A DNA stretch of 60,536 nucleotides, taken from assembly GCA_017397655.1 (NCBI GenBank), contig JAFQIG010000009.1, forward strand, positions 1-60,536, in the 5' to 3' direction. Each line of letters begins with the position of its first letter. The first letter of the stretch is position 1. Shown piece by piece: positions 8,951 to 18,603 of the stretch. The notes beneath the pieces were generated by a model that searched no databases, was not told the origin of the DNA, and saw only the letters and a program-made list of their open reading frames with translations. The position numbers and the translations under genes were made by a program. The DNA is from Clostridia bacterium (lineage in GTDB: Bacteria; Bacillota; Clostridia; Oscillospirales; Acutalibacteraceae).

Positions 8951-9925
8951 ATGAGTTATAAAAATCTTAAGTTTCCCCCGACAAGTGTTTTCCTTGTCAC
9001 AGGCGGTGCAGGCTTCATCGGCTCCAACCTTTGTGAAGCTATACTAAGCTTGGGTTGTAAAGTGATATGCCTTGACAATCTTTCTACAGGAAAACAGGAA
9101 AATGTTGATTTATTTAGCGATAATCCCAATTACACGTTCATTTTGGGCGATATTACCGATTATTCGGTGTGCGAAGAGGCGTGTAAAGGTGTTGACTTTG
9201 TCTTGAATCAGGCAGCATGGGGCAGTGTGCCGAGAAGTATTGAGATGCCGCTTTATTATGAAGAGGTCAATATCCGTGGTACACTCAATATGATGGAAGC
9301 CGCTGTCAGGGCAGGGGTTAAAAAGTTTGTCTATGCGTCCAGCTCCTCCGTATACGGCGATCATCCCGTGCTTCCTAAAAAGGAAGGTCAGGAGGGCGAA
9401 TTACTGTCTCCGTACGCATTGACAAAGCGTGTTTGTGAAGAATACGGTAAGCTCTACAAAAAGCTGTACGGTCTTGACACATACGGACTTCGTTACTTCA
9501 ACGTTTTCGGCAAACGTCAGTCTCCTGACGGCGCATATGCTGCTGTTATTCCGAAGTTTATTAAAATGCTTCTGAATGACGAAAGACCGACAATCAACGG
9601 CGACGGCAAGCAGTCACGTGATTTTACGTATATTGACAATGTTATTGAAGCAAACCTCAGAGCCTGCCTTGCACCGAGTGAAGTCGCAGGCAATACGTTT
9701 AACATCGCCTACGGAGGCAGAGAGTATCTTATTGATATTTATTATGCATTGACAAAAGCACTCGGCAAGGATATCGAACCGATTTTCGGTCCTGACAGAG
9801 CAGGGGATATCAAACATTCCAACGCCGATATCAGTAAAGCTAAAGAGCTTCTCGGTTATGATCCCGAATACGACTTTGAAAGCGGATTAAAATTAGCTAT
9901 TGACTGGTACGTAAATAACCTTTAA
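8951..9925 (+). CDS. NAD-dependent UDP-sugar 4-epimerase (WbpP/GalE-type)
   Basis: The 324-residue extended SDR protein has the NAD-binding motif VTGGAGFIGSN (residues 17-27), the SSSSVYGD segment and the catalytic YALTK. The stretch LRYFNVFGKRQSPDGAYAAVIPKF, and RDFTYIDNVIEAN after it, resemble WbpP-type UDP-GlcNAc 4-epimerases more closely than short GalE enzymes. It is the last gene of the plus-strand run, 24 bp after the FAD oxidoreductase, and a strong terminator follows. The ribosome site (GAAAG) is weaker than its neighbours'. Whether it works with the upstream three genes or in surface polysaccharide synthesis with the nearby glycosyltransferase is open. Confidence 0.87.
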   Translation: MSYKNLKFPPTSVFLVTGGAGFIGSNLCEAILSLGCKVICLDNLSTGKQENVDLFSDNPNYTFILGDITDYSVCEEACKGVDFVLNQAAWGSVPRSIEMPLYYEEVNIRGTLNMMEAAVRAGVKKFVYASSSSVYGDHPVLPKKEGQEGELLSPYALTKRVCEEYGKLYKKLYGLDTYGLRYFNVFGKRQSPDGAYAAVIPKFIKMLLNDERPTINGDGKQSRDFTYIDNVIEANLRACLAPSEVAGNTFNIAYGGREYLIDIYYALTKALGKDIEPIFGPDRAGDIKHSNADISKAKELLGYDPEYDFESGLKLAIDWYVNNL

Positions 9926-9930
9926 ATAAC

Positions 9931-9966
9931 AAAACGTGCTTCACTTTTTTTGGTGAAGCACGTTTT
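9931..9966. terminator. Bidirectional intrinsic terminator
   Basis: A perfect 14-bp stem (AAAACGTGCTTCAC with its complement) encloses an 8-base loop. A-rich and T-rich flanks give U-runs in both directions. It separates the epimerase gene from the convergent glycosyltransferase gene. Confidence 0.85.
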
Positions 9967-9968
9967 AA

Positions 9969-10928
9969 TTATTTAACTATTTTGGTATAAAACGAATAAA
10001 CTACAGGTGACAGATTAAACAGCTTGTGATGCTTTGGCGGATTCGATTGCTTGTGGTAAAAGATATCGAACAGATCCGAAGCATCTTTTTTAGTTTTGTG
10101 ATCACATTCTTTATCAATACAAAAACCGATAAAATTGTCACAGGCTGCTTTTGCATTTAATTCGGCAATTTCAGAAAGACCTTTTTCGTTAAAGAATTCG
10201 TCACGTGTTACGTAAAGATTCTTCATACAAAGAAGCATTTCATCTTTAGGAGTAAAAGTGTGACTTGCACTGCCTTCTCTTCGATAATAAAAGTACATTT
10301 TGTCACCGCAGTACACTATCTTTTCAGCTTCCGCAATAGCCATCTGAGTGAAACATTCATCTTCTGCTCTTTTAAGCAGAGTGCTGAATCGTACATTCTT
10401 TAAAACATCGGCAGAATACAGAGACATACACGATGAAACAGCATCGTCACCGTACCAGCCTCTGAAAACATTATCATAAAATATTGACAAGGCTTCTGTT
10501 TTGTTCCGCGTTACGACGTACGGCTTTTCATCGGGAACAGGCTCTTTATAATCATAGCTTTTTACCCCTCTGCCGTTACAGCGCGCAATGTCGGCATTAT
10601 GTTCTGTTATAATAGAGTGCAGACGTTCAAGAAAGTTTTCGGCAATATAGTCATCACCGTCTATAAAGGCAATATACTTTCCTTTTGCGTTTTCAATACC
10701 GTAGTTTCTGGCAGACGAAACACCACCGTTTTCTTTCTGTAAAAGCTTGAATCTGTCATCACTCTCACAAAAGACACGGATAACATCTGCAGTTTTGTCC
10801 GTAGAACCGTCATCAACACACAGAACTTCAAAATTCTTGTATGTCTGGACTGCAATCGACTTTAAACAAAACATTATATAGTTTTCAATATTGTAGGCAG
10901 GTATGATTACGGAAATCAGATCGTTCAA
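9969..10928 (-). CDS. Family 2 glycosyltransferase
   Basis: The 319-residue protein carries the GT-A fold signature of family GT2: SVIIPAYN at the N-terminus, VDDGSTDKT near residue 40, and the DxD-type AFIDGDDY near residue 90. No membrane segment is obvious, so it is probably a peripheral cytoplasmic enzyme that transfers a sugar from a nucleotide donor during cell-surface polysaccharide assembly. The TTG at 10928 is the better start: AAAGG lies nine bases upstream, whereas the in-frame GTG at 10937 abuts that site. It follows the M20 peptidase gene closely and probably shares its promoter. Confidence 0.88.
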   Translation of the reverse strand: MNDLISVIIPAYNIENYIMFCLKSIAVQTYKNFEVLCVDDGSTDKTADVIRVFCESDDRFKLLQKENGGVSSARNYGIENAKGKYIAFIDGDDYIAENFLERLHSIITEHNADIARCNGRGVKSYDYKEPVPDEKPYVVTRNKTEALSIFYDNVFRGWYGDDAVSSCMSLYSADVLKNVRFSTLLKRAEDECFTQMAIAEAEKIVYCGDKMYFYYRREGSASHTFTPKDEMLLCMKNLYVTRDEFFNEKGLSEIAELNAKAACDNFIGFCIDKECDHKTKKDASDLFDIFYHKQSNPPKHHKLFNLSPVVYSFYTKIVK

Positions 10929-10946
10929 AATCTTCACCCTTTAATA

Positions 10947-12416
10947 TCAGTCGTTTGTCAGCTTTCTGACATACGTTTTGAAGAACTTTACACCCTCACC
11001 GAGTGCAGAAATCGGGATTTTTTCGTTTGTTCCGTGTGTTCTGAGAAGAAGTGAAAGATCAACGATAAACGGAGCAAAACGGTAAATGTTATCACAGATG
11101 GGTTCGTAGAAGCAAGCATCGGTACCGCCCATAACAAGGTAGGGCGCAACAACGCTGTCGGGATTGTTCTGCATACAAATCTCTTCAATAACCTTAAACG
11201 CTCTTGAATCGGTAGGAGAGAACTTTGAAGCTTCTTTAGTACGAAGAACACGGATGTTGATATCCTTGTATCTTACAACCTTTTTGATATGATTGATAAC
11301 ATCTTCGGTAGTAGTACCCGGCATCTGTCGGAAGTTGACCGTAATTGTGGGAGTCTGCGGAAGAACATTTGCGGCAGGACTGCCCTGAGCCATAGTAACT
11401 GCAGTAGTAGTGCGGATCATACTTGCGGCGGCAGGAATGTACTTGAGAATCTGCTTGACAGCAGGCATAAGCATAGGAAGATTACAGGTAACAAGCTTTG
11501 CAGGATAAGAAACATTCTTTCCGACTTTATTGAAAAGCTCAAAGAGGAAAGGCTCAATCTTAGCATCAAACTGATTATTTTCCAGATCCTGAATAACTGT
11601 AGCCATATGTCCGAGACCTGAATGTACGGGCGGACTTGAAGAATGACCGCCCTTGTGATTGAGCGAGATCTCAATGTCACAGTAGCCCTTTTCAGCGATA
11701 CCGATACCTGCAAGCTGCTTATTCGCAATACCTTTTACCTTAAAAGGAAGAATCGCACCGCCTTCATCAAGGACGCTGTCAAGTCTTACACCTCTGTCTT
11801 TGAGAGTGTTCATAATGGATTTTGCTCCGCCGTATTCGGAAGCAACAACTTCTTCATCCTGACCGAAGAGAAGATAAACATCTCTTTCCGGTTCATAACC
11901 CTCTTCAAGAAGTGTTTCAACGGCTTCCATAACACAGATAAGATGGTTTTTCATATCAAGAGTACCGCGACCCCAGATAAATTCGCCGTCATTGAAGCCG
12001 TCAAAGGCAGGATGCTCCCAATCATCTTCAGTACCTTCGGTAACAGGAACAACGTCCTGGTGTGAAAGTAAAGCTATAGGCTCAAGCTCTGAATTTTTAC
12101 CCTTCCAACGATAAATCAGATTGGCTTCACCGACAATTTCTTTAGAAAGATTTGCTTTAATAAGCGGATATGCCTCGTCAAGAAAAGCGTGAAAACGCTC
12201 AAACTCGGACCAATCCGTTTTGGTTGCATCAGCATTTGAGATTGTACGGTAAGTAATCGCTTCGGAAAGATGCTTTGCCACGCGGTCAACGTTTACTTCT
12301 TCCTCTGCCTTTTCGCCGAAATCTCTCTTTTCGGGACGGTGAAGAGCCGCTTTTACCATATTGGCAGCGGTAAGTGCTCCTATTGCGCCGAGAATTACCT
12401 TTTTAGAAGTTTTCAA
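10947..12416 (-). CDS. M20 family metallopeptidase (carboxypeptidase-like)
   Basis: The 489-residue protein has the M20 dizinc hydrolase motifs in order: SHQDVVPV, GRGTLDMKN and GQDEEV, then a dimerisation domain with NHKGGHSSSPP and the C-terminal histidine block. It begins with a hydrophobic segment (VILGAIGALTAANMVKAAL) that may be a membrane anchor or signal. Layout and length resemble the CPS1/PM20D1 branch, which hydrolyses (or condenses) N-acyl amino acids and dipeptides. Start is TTG at 12416 with AAGGAGG eight bases upstream. The actual substrate is unknown. Confidence 0.88.
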   Translation of the reverse strand: MKTSKKVILGAIGALTAANMVKAALHRPEKRDFGEKAEEEVNVDRVAKHLSEAITYRTISNADATKTDWSEFERFHAFLDEAYPLIKANLSKEIVGEANLIYRWKGKNSELEPIALLSHQDVVPVTEGTEDDWEHPAFDGFNDGEFIWGRGTLDMKNHLICVMEAVETLLEEGYEPERDVYLLFGQDEEVVASEYGGAKSIMNTLKDRGVRLDSVLDEGGAILPFKVKGIANKQLAGIGIAEKGYCDIEISLNHKGGHSSSPPVHSGLGHMATVIQDLENNQFDAKIEPFLFELFNKVGKNVSYPAKLVTCNLPMLMPAVKQILKYIPAAASMIRTTTAVTMAQGSPAANVLPQTPTITVNFRQMPGTTTEDVINHIKKVVRYKDINIRVLRTKEASKFSPTDSRAFKVIEEICMQNNPDSVVAPYLVMGGTDACFYEPICDNIYRFAPFIVDLSLLLRTHGTNEKIPISALGEGVKFFKTYVRKLTND

Positions 12417-12452
12417 GGTAACAGCCTCCTTGTTATTAATAGTTTATGTTTA

Positions 12453-12481
12453 ATTATACAACACTTTAGGGGATTATTCAA
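12453..12481 (-). promoter_or_regulatory. Promoter of the M20 peptidase-glycosyltransferase pair
   Basis: On the minus strand TTGAAT (12476-12481) and TATAAT (12453-12458) are spaced 17 bp. The element sits in the short gap after polC, so the pair can be transcribed separately from polC. Confidence 0.7.
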
Positions 12482-12485
12482 GCAT

Positions 12486-15400
12486 TTAAAAATCAAACAA
12501 GCTCATCTGGGTAGTTTTTGGTAAAGAGTTGAACGCTCCGACCTCTTCAAGTGCCGCTATAACACTCTTTGACACGCCTGCACGCTCCTGAAAATCCTCG
12601 ATCGACAGAAATTCTCCCTGACCGTCATCACGTGCCGCCTGCAAAGACTGCGCCGCAACACCGCCTGCGCCTGCCAATGCAGAGAAGGGGAGTCGTATCT
12701 TTCCGTCCTCTATCTTGTAAACGGAAGCGTCCGACTTATAAATATCAACAGGTAAAAACTGAATTCCGCGCGCCATCATTTCATTAACGACCTGCAATGA
12801 TGTGTAAGTGCCTTCTTCTTTAGCGGTAGCTTCTTTACCTTTATTCAGAATCTCCTTCATTCTTTGTTTGACGGCAGATCTTCCTGCAAGGATGGCTTTT
12901 GTTTCAAGATCCTCACTTCTGACCGTCATATAAGATGCGTAATACTCGATCGGACGGTATACCTTGTACCACGCAAGTCTCATTGCAGCTATGATATAAG
13001 CGGCGGCGTGAGCCTTCGGGAACATGTATTTGATCTTCATACACGAATCAATGTACCAATCTTCAACGCCTGCATCTTTCATTGCGTTGATGTGATCCTG
13101 AGTCAGCTTTTCTTTAGCTTTACCCTTACGGACAATTTCCATGATTGTAAAAGCGGTAAGATCGGGAACGCCTTTCTGGATAAGGTATGTCATAATACTG
13201 TCTCTCGTTCCGATAACATCGGAAATTGTACACACGCCTTCTTTAATAAGATCCTGTGCGTTACCGAGCCAGACATCGGTACCGTGAGAAAGTCCTGAAA
13301 TCTGCAGAAGATCTGAAAACTTAGTAGGCTTTGCGTCCAAAAATATCTGACGTACAAACGGAGTACCCATTTCTGGAAGGGACAGCGTTCCCGTCTCACA
13401 TTCGATATCCTCGGCAGTTACACCGAGAGGTTCGGGACTCTTGAACAGCTCATAAAGCTTTCTGTCGCAAACATCAACATCCATAACGGAAATACCTGTG
13501 GAATCCTCCAGATATTTATAAATAGTGGGAACATCGTGTCCGAGATTATCAAGCTTCAGTATAGTATCGTGAAGCGAATGGAAGTCGAAGTGTGTAGTAC
13601 GCGTTCCCTTGCCTGCATCATCAGCAGGGTGCTGAATCGGTGTAAAGTCCTCGGCGACCTTGTCACTCGGAATAACAACCATACCGCCGGGATGCTGTCC
13701 TGTAGAACGCTTGACACCCATACAGCCGAATTTGAGTCGTTCCTCTTCGGCTCTCGGCAATATTATATTGCGTTCCTCAAGATATTTTTTTACGTATGCA
13801 TATGCAGTTTTTTCGGCAACAGTACCGATAGTACCTGCCTTAAAAACATGAGTGATACCGAAAAGCTCCTCTGTATATTTATGAGCGCTTGATTGGTATT
13901 CACCTGAGAAGTTAAGGTCGATATCGGGAGATTTGTCACCGTCAAAGCCGAGGAACGTTTCAAACGGAATATTATGACCGTCTCTGGTCATTGGTGTCGA
14001 ACAATTCGGACAGTCTTTCGGCGGCATATCAAATCCCGATTCATATTCGCCCTTTAGGAAAAATTCGCTGTGTTTACACTTCGGACAGACATAATGAGGA
14101 TGCAGTGGATTGACTTCAGATATACCTGCCGCAAAAGCAACGAAAGATGATCCGACAGAACCTCTCGAACCGACATAATAACCGTGATCTTCTGAATTCT
14201 TTACAAGCTTCTGTGCAATGATATACAAAACGGCAAATCCGTTTTTGATGATTGATTTAAGCTCTTTTTCAAGTCTGTCAGAGACATATTTCGGTACATC
14301 TTCACCGAAAATTCTGTGAACTTTCTGCCAGCAAAGCTCTGTCAGATTCTCTTCGGATCCGTCAATGTGCGGAGGAAAAGAGCCTTTGGGGAACGGAGGA
14401 AATGTTTCGATAAGGTCGGCTATGCGGTTTGTATTTTCAACAACAACCTGATATGCCGTTTCTTCACCGAGATATGAAAACTCAGCGAGCATTTCTTCGG
14501 TAGTCCTGAAATAAAGAGGAGCCTGATTATCGGCATCGGAAAAGCCCTGTGATGCCATAATAACAGCACGGAATATATCATCCTCTTTGTTCATAAAGTG
14601 AACGTCACCCGTAGCTACCGTGAGTTTTCCGACTTCGTCACCGATACCGATTATCATTCTGTTGATGTTTTCGATATCCTCAAATGAGTTAACGGCAGAG
14701 TGCTCGGGCTTATCGGACGCAATCATAAACTGATTATTGCCCGAAGGCTGAATTTCAAGGTAATCGTAAAACCTTGCTATATCCAGAAGCTCTGCACGAC
14801 TCTTACCGTCAAGAATTGCACGGTACAGCTGACCCGCTTCGCAAGCGCTGCCGAGAATAAGTCCTTCACGGTGTTCAATCAGCTTTGACTTAGGAATTCT
14901 GGGAGTTCGCTTGAAATATTCAAGATTTGACATTGTGATGAGCTTATAAAGATTCTTAAGTCCGACAAGATTTTTTGTAAGCAGAATTATGTGATAAGAC
15001 GGCAGACTCTTGACATCATCGGTTACAAGCCCGTCGTTGATTTCTGAAACTTTGTTTATTTCTTTATCATCAAGCTCTTTGATAATGTGAATAAAAATAT
15101 CTGCAAGAACACGTGCGTCATCGCAAGCTCTGTGATGGTTGAATTTAGGAAGCTTTAAAAAATCTGCTACCGTGTCCAGCTTATAATTCTTGAGCCCTTT
15201 CCAAAGACTGCGGCAAAGCGGCACCGTATCAATTGATGTATACGAGTAGGGAATATCGCAACGCTTACACGTTTCGGACAAAAAGCCTGTGTCAAACGGT
15301 GCGTTGTGCGCAACTAAAGGAGCATCACCGCAGAACTCGAAGAAAGTTCTGATGGCATCGTCCTCAACAGGGGCATCCTTTACCATTTCATCCGTGATGC

Positions 15401-16790
15401 CTGTAAGCTTTGTAATCTTTTCGGGGATCGGTATCAAAGGATTGACAAAAGTGTTGAAGGTATCGGTGATTTCACCGCCGACTACCTTGACTGCACCGAT
15501 TTCCGTCAATCTGTCCTTTGATTTTGACAGACCAGTTGTTTCCACGTCAAAAACAATAAATGTTTTGTCGAACGTTATATCGGAGGTTCCGTGTACAACA
15601 GGAACCATATCGTCAACAAGATAACCCTCCATGCCGTAAATAATCTTGATGCCCTTGGCAGAGGATGCCGCTTCGGGAAAAGCCTGTACACAACCGTGAT
15701 CGGTTATGGCTATAGCCTTGTGACCCCATTCCGAGGCTCTTGAAACAAGGTCTTTTGCGCTCGCTATACCGTCCATGGTTGACATATTTGTATGCAGATG
15801 AAGCTCGACCCTCTTTTTCGGTGCGTTATCAGTCTTTTTGATTTTTGTTACAAGCGTAATCGCTTTTGCATTAATAAGCGGAGTGTGCATAAACTCATCA
15901 TCACGGACAAGACCTCTGATAAGTACGGTTTTGCCGTTTTTAAGATTAGAGATCAGCTCCTCGCAATTTTCTTTTCTCTCAAAGACCTTTACGGTATACG
16001 AGCTTGTATAGTCGGTAATGTTAAAGGTGATTATATAATGTTCGCCTTTTTTAGTTTCTTTTACTTCAAGTCCGAAAACATCGCCCCACACAACAACGGT
16101 ATCGGACAGAACAGAAATACTCTTTATTGTCTGCGGTTTTGATTTTATCAGACTGTTGCCGTAGATAGGCTTTGCATCCTGATAAGATATGGGAAGTCCC
16201 TCAGCGTCAAAGAACTCTTTTTCGGGAGGAAGCGGTTCAGGCTCGGGAACGGCAATATGCAGCTCCTTTACGCTTTCCTGTATTTCAATGTATTGCTCGT
16301 TGTTGATGTCGATTTTATTTTTTTCTTCAAAAAACACTTCAGTTTCGACGTTAAAGCGTTTTTTAAGCAACAAAGAAAGCTTCTTATCGGCATTACAGCC
16401 GTTAAGAATATCCTTACCTCCATGAAGAAGCAGGACCGTTATTTCCTTGCCGTTAACGGTAAACTCCGCATCGTTCAGAAAGCCGTTGACGGACGGGACG
16501 GACTGAGACAGCTCGGGAACTACCGAAACAAGACCTTTTGCATCCAGCGTTTGCGAAGGAAAAGAATACTCAAAAACAGCAGAATTCAGATCAAACTGCT
16601 TTTTCAATGCAGAAATCAGGTTCTGCTTTGCAGAGTAGGGGAACGGCTTCGGAAAACGTGCAGACATCGAAAGTGTGCGCTTGTTAATGTCTGCGGAAAT
16701 GTCAAGAAGCTCGCCGTCCGTAAAGACAGCGAGCAATCTTTTATCATTTATGCAATCACCGAAAAATTCGATAAATCCGATAGGTTTCAT
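12486..16790 (-). CDS. polC: DNA polymerase III alpha subunit, PolC type
   Basis: The 1434-residue replicative polymerase is the Gram-positive PolC form. In order one sees an N-terminal domain, an OB fold, a PHP domain beginning near residue 330 (ELHLHTNMS, ITDHG), and an inserted DEDDh proofreading exonuclease (FIVFDVETTGL near 420, ending HHRACDDARV). A zinc-binding segment follows (CPKCKHSEFF, CPNCSTPM), then the polymerase core with catalytic aspartates in DKSPDIDLNFSG, and the C-terminal domain. Length equals Bacillus PolC (about 1440). The C-terminus ends MSLFDF, a plausible beta-clamp-binding peptide. The ATG follows AAGGA by ten bases. It is the main leading-strand polymerase. Confidence 0.97.
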   Translation of the reverse strand: MKPIGFIEFFGDCINDKRLLAVFTDGELLDISADINKRTLSMSARFPKPFPYSAKQNLISALKKQFDLNSAVFEYSFPSQTLDAKGLVSVVPELSQSVPSVNGFLNDAEFTVNGKEITVLLLHGGKDILNGCNADKKLSLLLKKRFNVETEVFFEEKNKIDINNEQYIEIQESVKELHIAVPEPEPLPPEKEFFDAEGLPISYQDAKPIYGNSLIKSKPQTIKSISVLSDTVVVWGDVFGLEVKETKKGEHYIITFNITDYTSSYTVKVFERKENCEELISNLKNGKTVLIRGLVRDDEFMHTPLINAKAITLVTKIKKTDNAPKKRVELHLHTNMSTMDGIASAKDLVSRASEWGHKAIAITDHGCVQAFPEAASSAKGIKIIYGMEGYLVDDMVPVVHGTSDITFDKTFIVFDVETTGLSKSKDRLTEIGAVKVVGGEITDTFNTFVNPLIPIPEKITKLTGITDEMVKDAPVEDDAIRTFFEFCGDAPLVAHNAPFDTGFLSETCKRCDIPYSYTSIDTVPLCRSLWKGLKNYKLDTVADFLKLPKFNHHRACDDARVLADIFIHIIKELDDKEINKVSEINDGLVTDDVKSLPSYHIILLTKNLVGLKNLYKLITMSNLEYFKRTPRIPKSKLIEHREGLILGSACEAGQLYRAILDGKSRAELLDIARFYDYLEIQPSGNNQFMIASDKPEHSAVNSFEDIENINRMIIGIGDEVGKLTVATGDVHFMNKEDDIFRAVIMASQGFSDADNQAPLYFRTTEEMLAEFSYLGEETAYQVVVENTNRIADLIETFPPFPKGSFPPHIDGSEENLTELCWQKVHRIFGEDVPKYVSDRLEKELKSIIKNGFAVLYIIAQKLVKNSEDHGYYVGSRGSVGSSFVAFAAGISEVNPLHPHYVCPKCKHSEFFLKGEYESGFDMPPKDCPNCSTPMTRDGHNIPFETFLGFDGDKSPDIDLNFSGEYQSSAHKYTEELFGITHVFKAGTIGTVAEKTAYAYVKKYLEERNIILPRAEEERLKFGCMGVKRSTGQHPGGMVVIPSDKVAEDFTPIQHPADDAGKGTRTTHFDFHSLHDTILKLDNLGHDVPTIYKYLEDSTGISVMDVDVCDRKLYELFKSPEPLGVTAEDIECETGTLSLPEMGTPFVRQIFLDAKPTKFSDLLQISGLSHGTDVWLGNAQDLIKEGVCTISDVIGTRDSIMTYLIQKGVPDLTAFTIMEIVRKGKAKEKLTQDHINAMKDAGVEDWYIDSCMKIKYMFPKAHAAAYIIAAMRLAWYKVYRPIEYYASYMTVRSEDLETKAILAGRSAVKQRMKEILNKGKEATAKEEGTYTSLQVVNEMMARGIQFLPVDIYKSDASVYKIEDGKIRLPFSALAGAGGVAAQSLQAARDDGQGEFLSIEDFQERAGVSKSVIAALEEVGAFNSLPKTTQMSLFDF

Positions 16791-16804
16791 AAGAAATTAA
16801 TCCT

Positions 16805-17353
16805 TTACTGATCCTTCTTTTTTCTGTGAATAACAAATCTGTTGAGAGGATATGTCCAGCAGGTTGCAAGAGCAGCAGCAATGGGCTTACCGACTGTACT
16901 GCCGATGGTTGACCATCTGTCAATAATGACCTGCATCTGTGTAAGATCTGTCTGCTGAACGGCGAGAGACTGTCCGCGCTCAATGCAGAAATCCATAATC
17001 CACGCACCGATGAACGATGTTGCAACTATTGTGAATATTACCATTGCCGTATAAATTATTGCACTGACCAAAACATTGGAATCCGCGGCAAAAGTAGTCT
17101 TTCTGTTGATGAGAAATGCGATGATGTAACCGATAGTTGTGGAGATAACAAATGCCCAGAAAACACCTTTTGCGTCATATTCAAGAACGCCCTCGATAAG
17201 GACGAACTTGTCACCCTTGCTGTCCTTAAACACAGTAAAAAGAAGTACATAGTAAACGGCAAATTCGATGAGCGTAGAAATAATTCCGGCAAAAGAGAAT
17301 TTAATGAACTTCCAAAGTTCGGCATGCTTGGTTGTAAATGAATTAGCAGACAT
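16805..17353 (-). CDS. GtrA-family membrane protein
   Basis: The 182-residue protein has four hydrophobic segments and the GtrA/DPMS-associated pattern: an N-terminal FIKFSFAGIISTLIEFAVYY and a C-terminal block ending in TYPLNRFVIHRKK. GtrA-like proteins are thought to help move polyprenyl-linked sugars across the membrane for wall teichoic acid or O-antigen decoration. The second and third segments are separated by a longer polar loop than usual, with many charged residues (KDSKGDKFVLIEG). AGAAAGGA precedes the ATG. It lies directly upstream of polC in the same direction. Confidence 0.8.
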   Translation of the reverse strand: MSANSFTTKHAELWKFIKFSFAGIISTLIEFAVYYVLLFTVFKDSKGDKFVLIEGVLEYDAKGVFWAFVISTTIGYIIAFLINRKTTFAADSNVLVSAIIYTAMVIFTIVATSFIGAWIMDFCIERGQSLAVQQTDLTQMQVIIDRWSTIGSTVGKPIAAALATCWTYPLNRFVIHRKKKDQ

Positions 17354-17374
17354 TTTTAAAAATCCTTTCTTTTA

Positions 17375-18505
17375 TTAAAATAATTTGCAAATCGCAACAA
17401 TTACCGCAATAACAGCCAAAAGAATACCGACACACTTCATGGCAAAGGGAATAGCCGCATCCTTTGAAGCAGGAATGATCTTAAGGAAAAGATTATTAAG
17501 CGGTTTTATAACTTTTTTGCCGAAGTAGTCACGGTAGGTTACGATGCGTGTCTTATAATTCCTGACATCTTTTTCATCAAATTCAAAAACTCTGACACCG
17601 CGCTCAACACCGTTTCCGTATTCCCCGAAGCCACAGGCAGGGGAGTAACCGAGATCAACACCGCGAACGTTGCCGTAAAAATTATTCTGGTGATCGTGAC
17701 CGAAGAACAATGCGACAACATCACCCTTTTCTGTTAAAGCGTCAAACTCACCTGTGTTTATATCCGAAACAGCAGGGGGTTCGTAGAGCTTGATTTTGCC
17801 GTCACTGTATTGATCCTTAAGCTTGTAATACTTACCCTTATGAGTTCTGAAAGCCTTAATGGCATCGGGATGCTTTTTAGATACTTCATCAAAAAGCTCA
17901 TAAGTCTCTCTGACAGGAATGTGTTGAAATACAAATGAGGGGATATATCTGCCGTGTTTTTCAAACAGCTTATCCCTGACCGTACGGTACCACTCTACTC
18001 TTTCGGGAGCAACAGGCTCATAACCGTCAGAAGAGGAAGTACCCGAGTAAATAAGGTAGAGCTGAAGAGCTGTATCGGAGCCGTCAGAAGTCATAACGGG
18101 AACGCTGAATGTCGAAGCGTCGTATGTATATTCGCTGTCTGCCGTTATACAACCGTTGTACTCTTTATAAATAGCAAGCTGTTCATCAAAGCTGAGTCCG
18201 ACCTGCGGGTCGTGATTACCGTATGTTGCCACAAAGGGAATGTTACGATCGCTGACAGGCTTTAAAAAGTTATCTATAGCCTGTCTTACCTTTACATTCT
18301 TATCACCCGTCAGGAAAGAAAGACCGTAACCCTTGATCTGATCTCCCGTAAATACAATAAGATCGGGTTTTTCGCTGTCCAAAGCTTTTTCGATAAGACG
18401 AATGGTATCGGGGGCTTTCTTGTAAATACCGTGTATATCCGTAAGCTGTAATATTTTGAACTTGCCGTCCTTGTTGAATTTCAGAAAATTACCGTTGTTT
18501 TTCAT
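17375..18505 (-). CDS. Calcineurin-like metallophosphoesterase, membrane-anchored at the C-terminus
   Basis: The 376-residue protein has the metallophosphoesterase motif set: QLTDIHG (about 20), TGDQI, YGNHDPQVG (about 96), QHIPV and GHDHQNNF. A single hydrophobic helix near the C-terminus (CVGILLAVIAVIVAICKLF) may anchor it. It resembles the Dcr2/YfcE-like ICC group of unknown substrate. A CGGAGA site precedes the ATG, and a strong promoter lies upstream. Confidence 0.87.
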   Translation of the reverse strand: MKNNGNFLKFNKDGKFKILQLTDIHGIYKKAPDTIRLIEKALDSEKPDLIVFTGDQIKGYGLSFLTGDKNVKVRQAIDNFLKPVSDRNIPFVATYGNHDPQVGLSFDEQLAIYKEYNGCITADSEYTYDASTFSVPVMTSDGSDTALQLYLIYSGTSSSDGYEPVAPERVEWYRTVRDKLFEKHGRYIPSFVFQHIPVRETYELFDEVSKKHPDAIKAFRTHKGKYYKLKDQYSDGKIKLYEPPAVSDINTGEFDALTEKGDVVALFFGHDHQNNFYGNVRGVDLGYSPACGFGEYGNGVERGVRVFEFDEKDVRNYKTRIVTYRDYFGKKVIKPLNNLFLKIIPASKDAAIPFAMKCVGILLAVIAVIVAICKLF

Positions 18506-18542
18506 TTATTAATCTCCGATTCATAAAAATACCTACAATAAA

Positions 18543-18570
18543 ATTATAAGTATTTTTACGTTCTTGTCAA
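18543..18570 (-). promoter_or_regulatory. Promoter of the metallophosphoesterase gene
   Basis: TTGACA (18565-18570) and TATAAT (18543-18548), both consensus, are spaced 16 bp on the minus strand, immediately after the terminator of the SPFH gene. Confidence 0.8.
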
Positions 18571-18576
18571 GTAAAA

Positions 18577-18599
18577 AAGCACCCATTTTCAGGGTGCTT
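18577..18599 (-). terminator. Intrinsic terminator of the nfeD-SPFH pair
   Basis: An 8-bp perfect stem (AAGCACCC with its complement) and a 7-base loop are followed on the minus strand by six T residues. It starts 5 bp after the SPFH stop. Confidence 0.85.
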
Positions 18600-18603
18600 C
18601 GGA

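Noticed and set aside
12569-16142. Open frames of 60-145 codons on the plus strand inside polC
   Set aside because: They have no ribosome sites, no recognisable motifs and lie opposite a well-supported gene, so they are shadows of its codon pattern.
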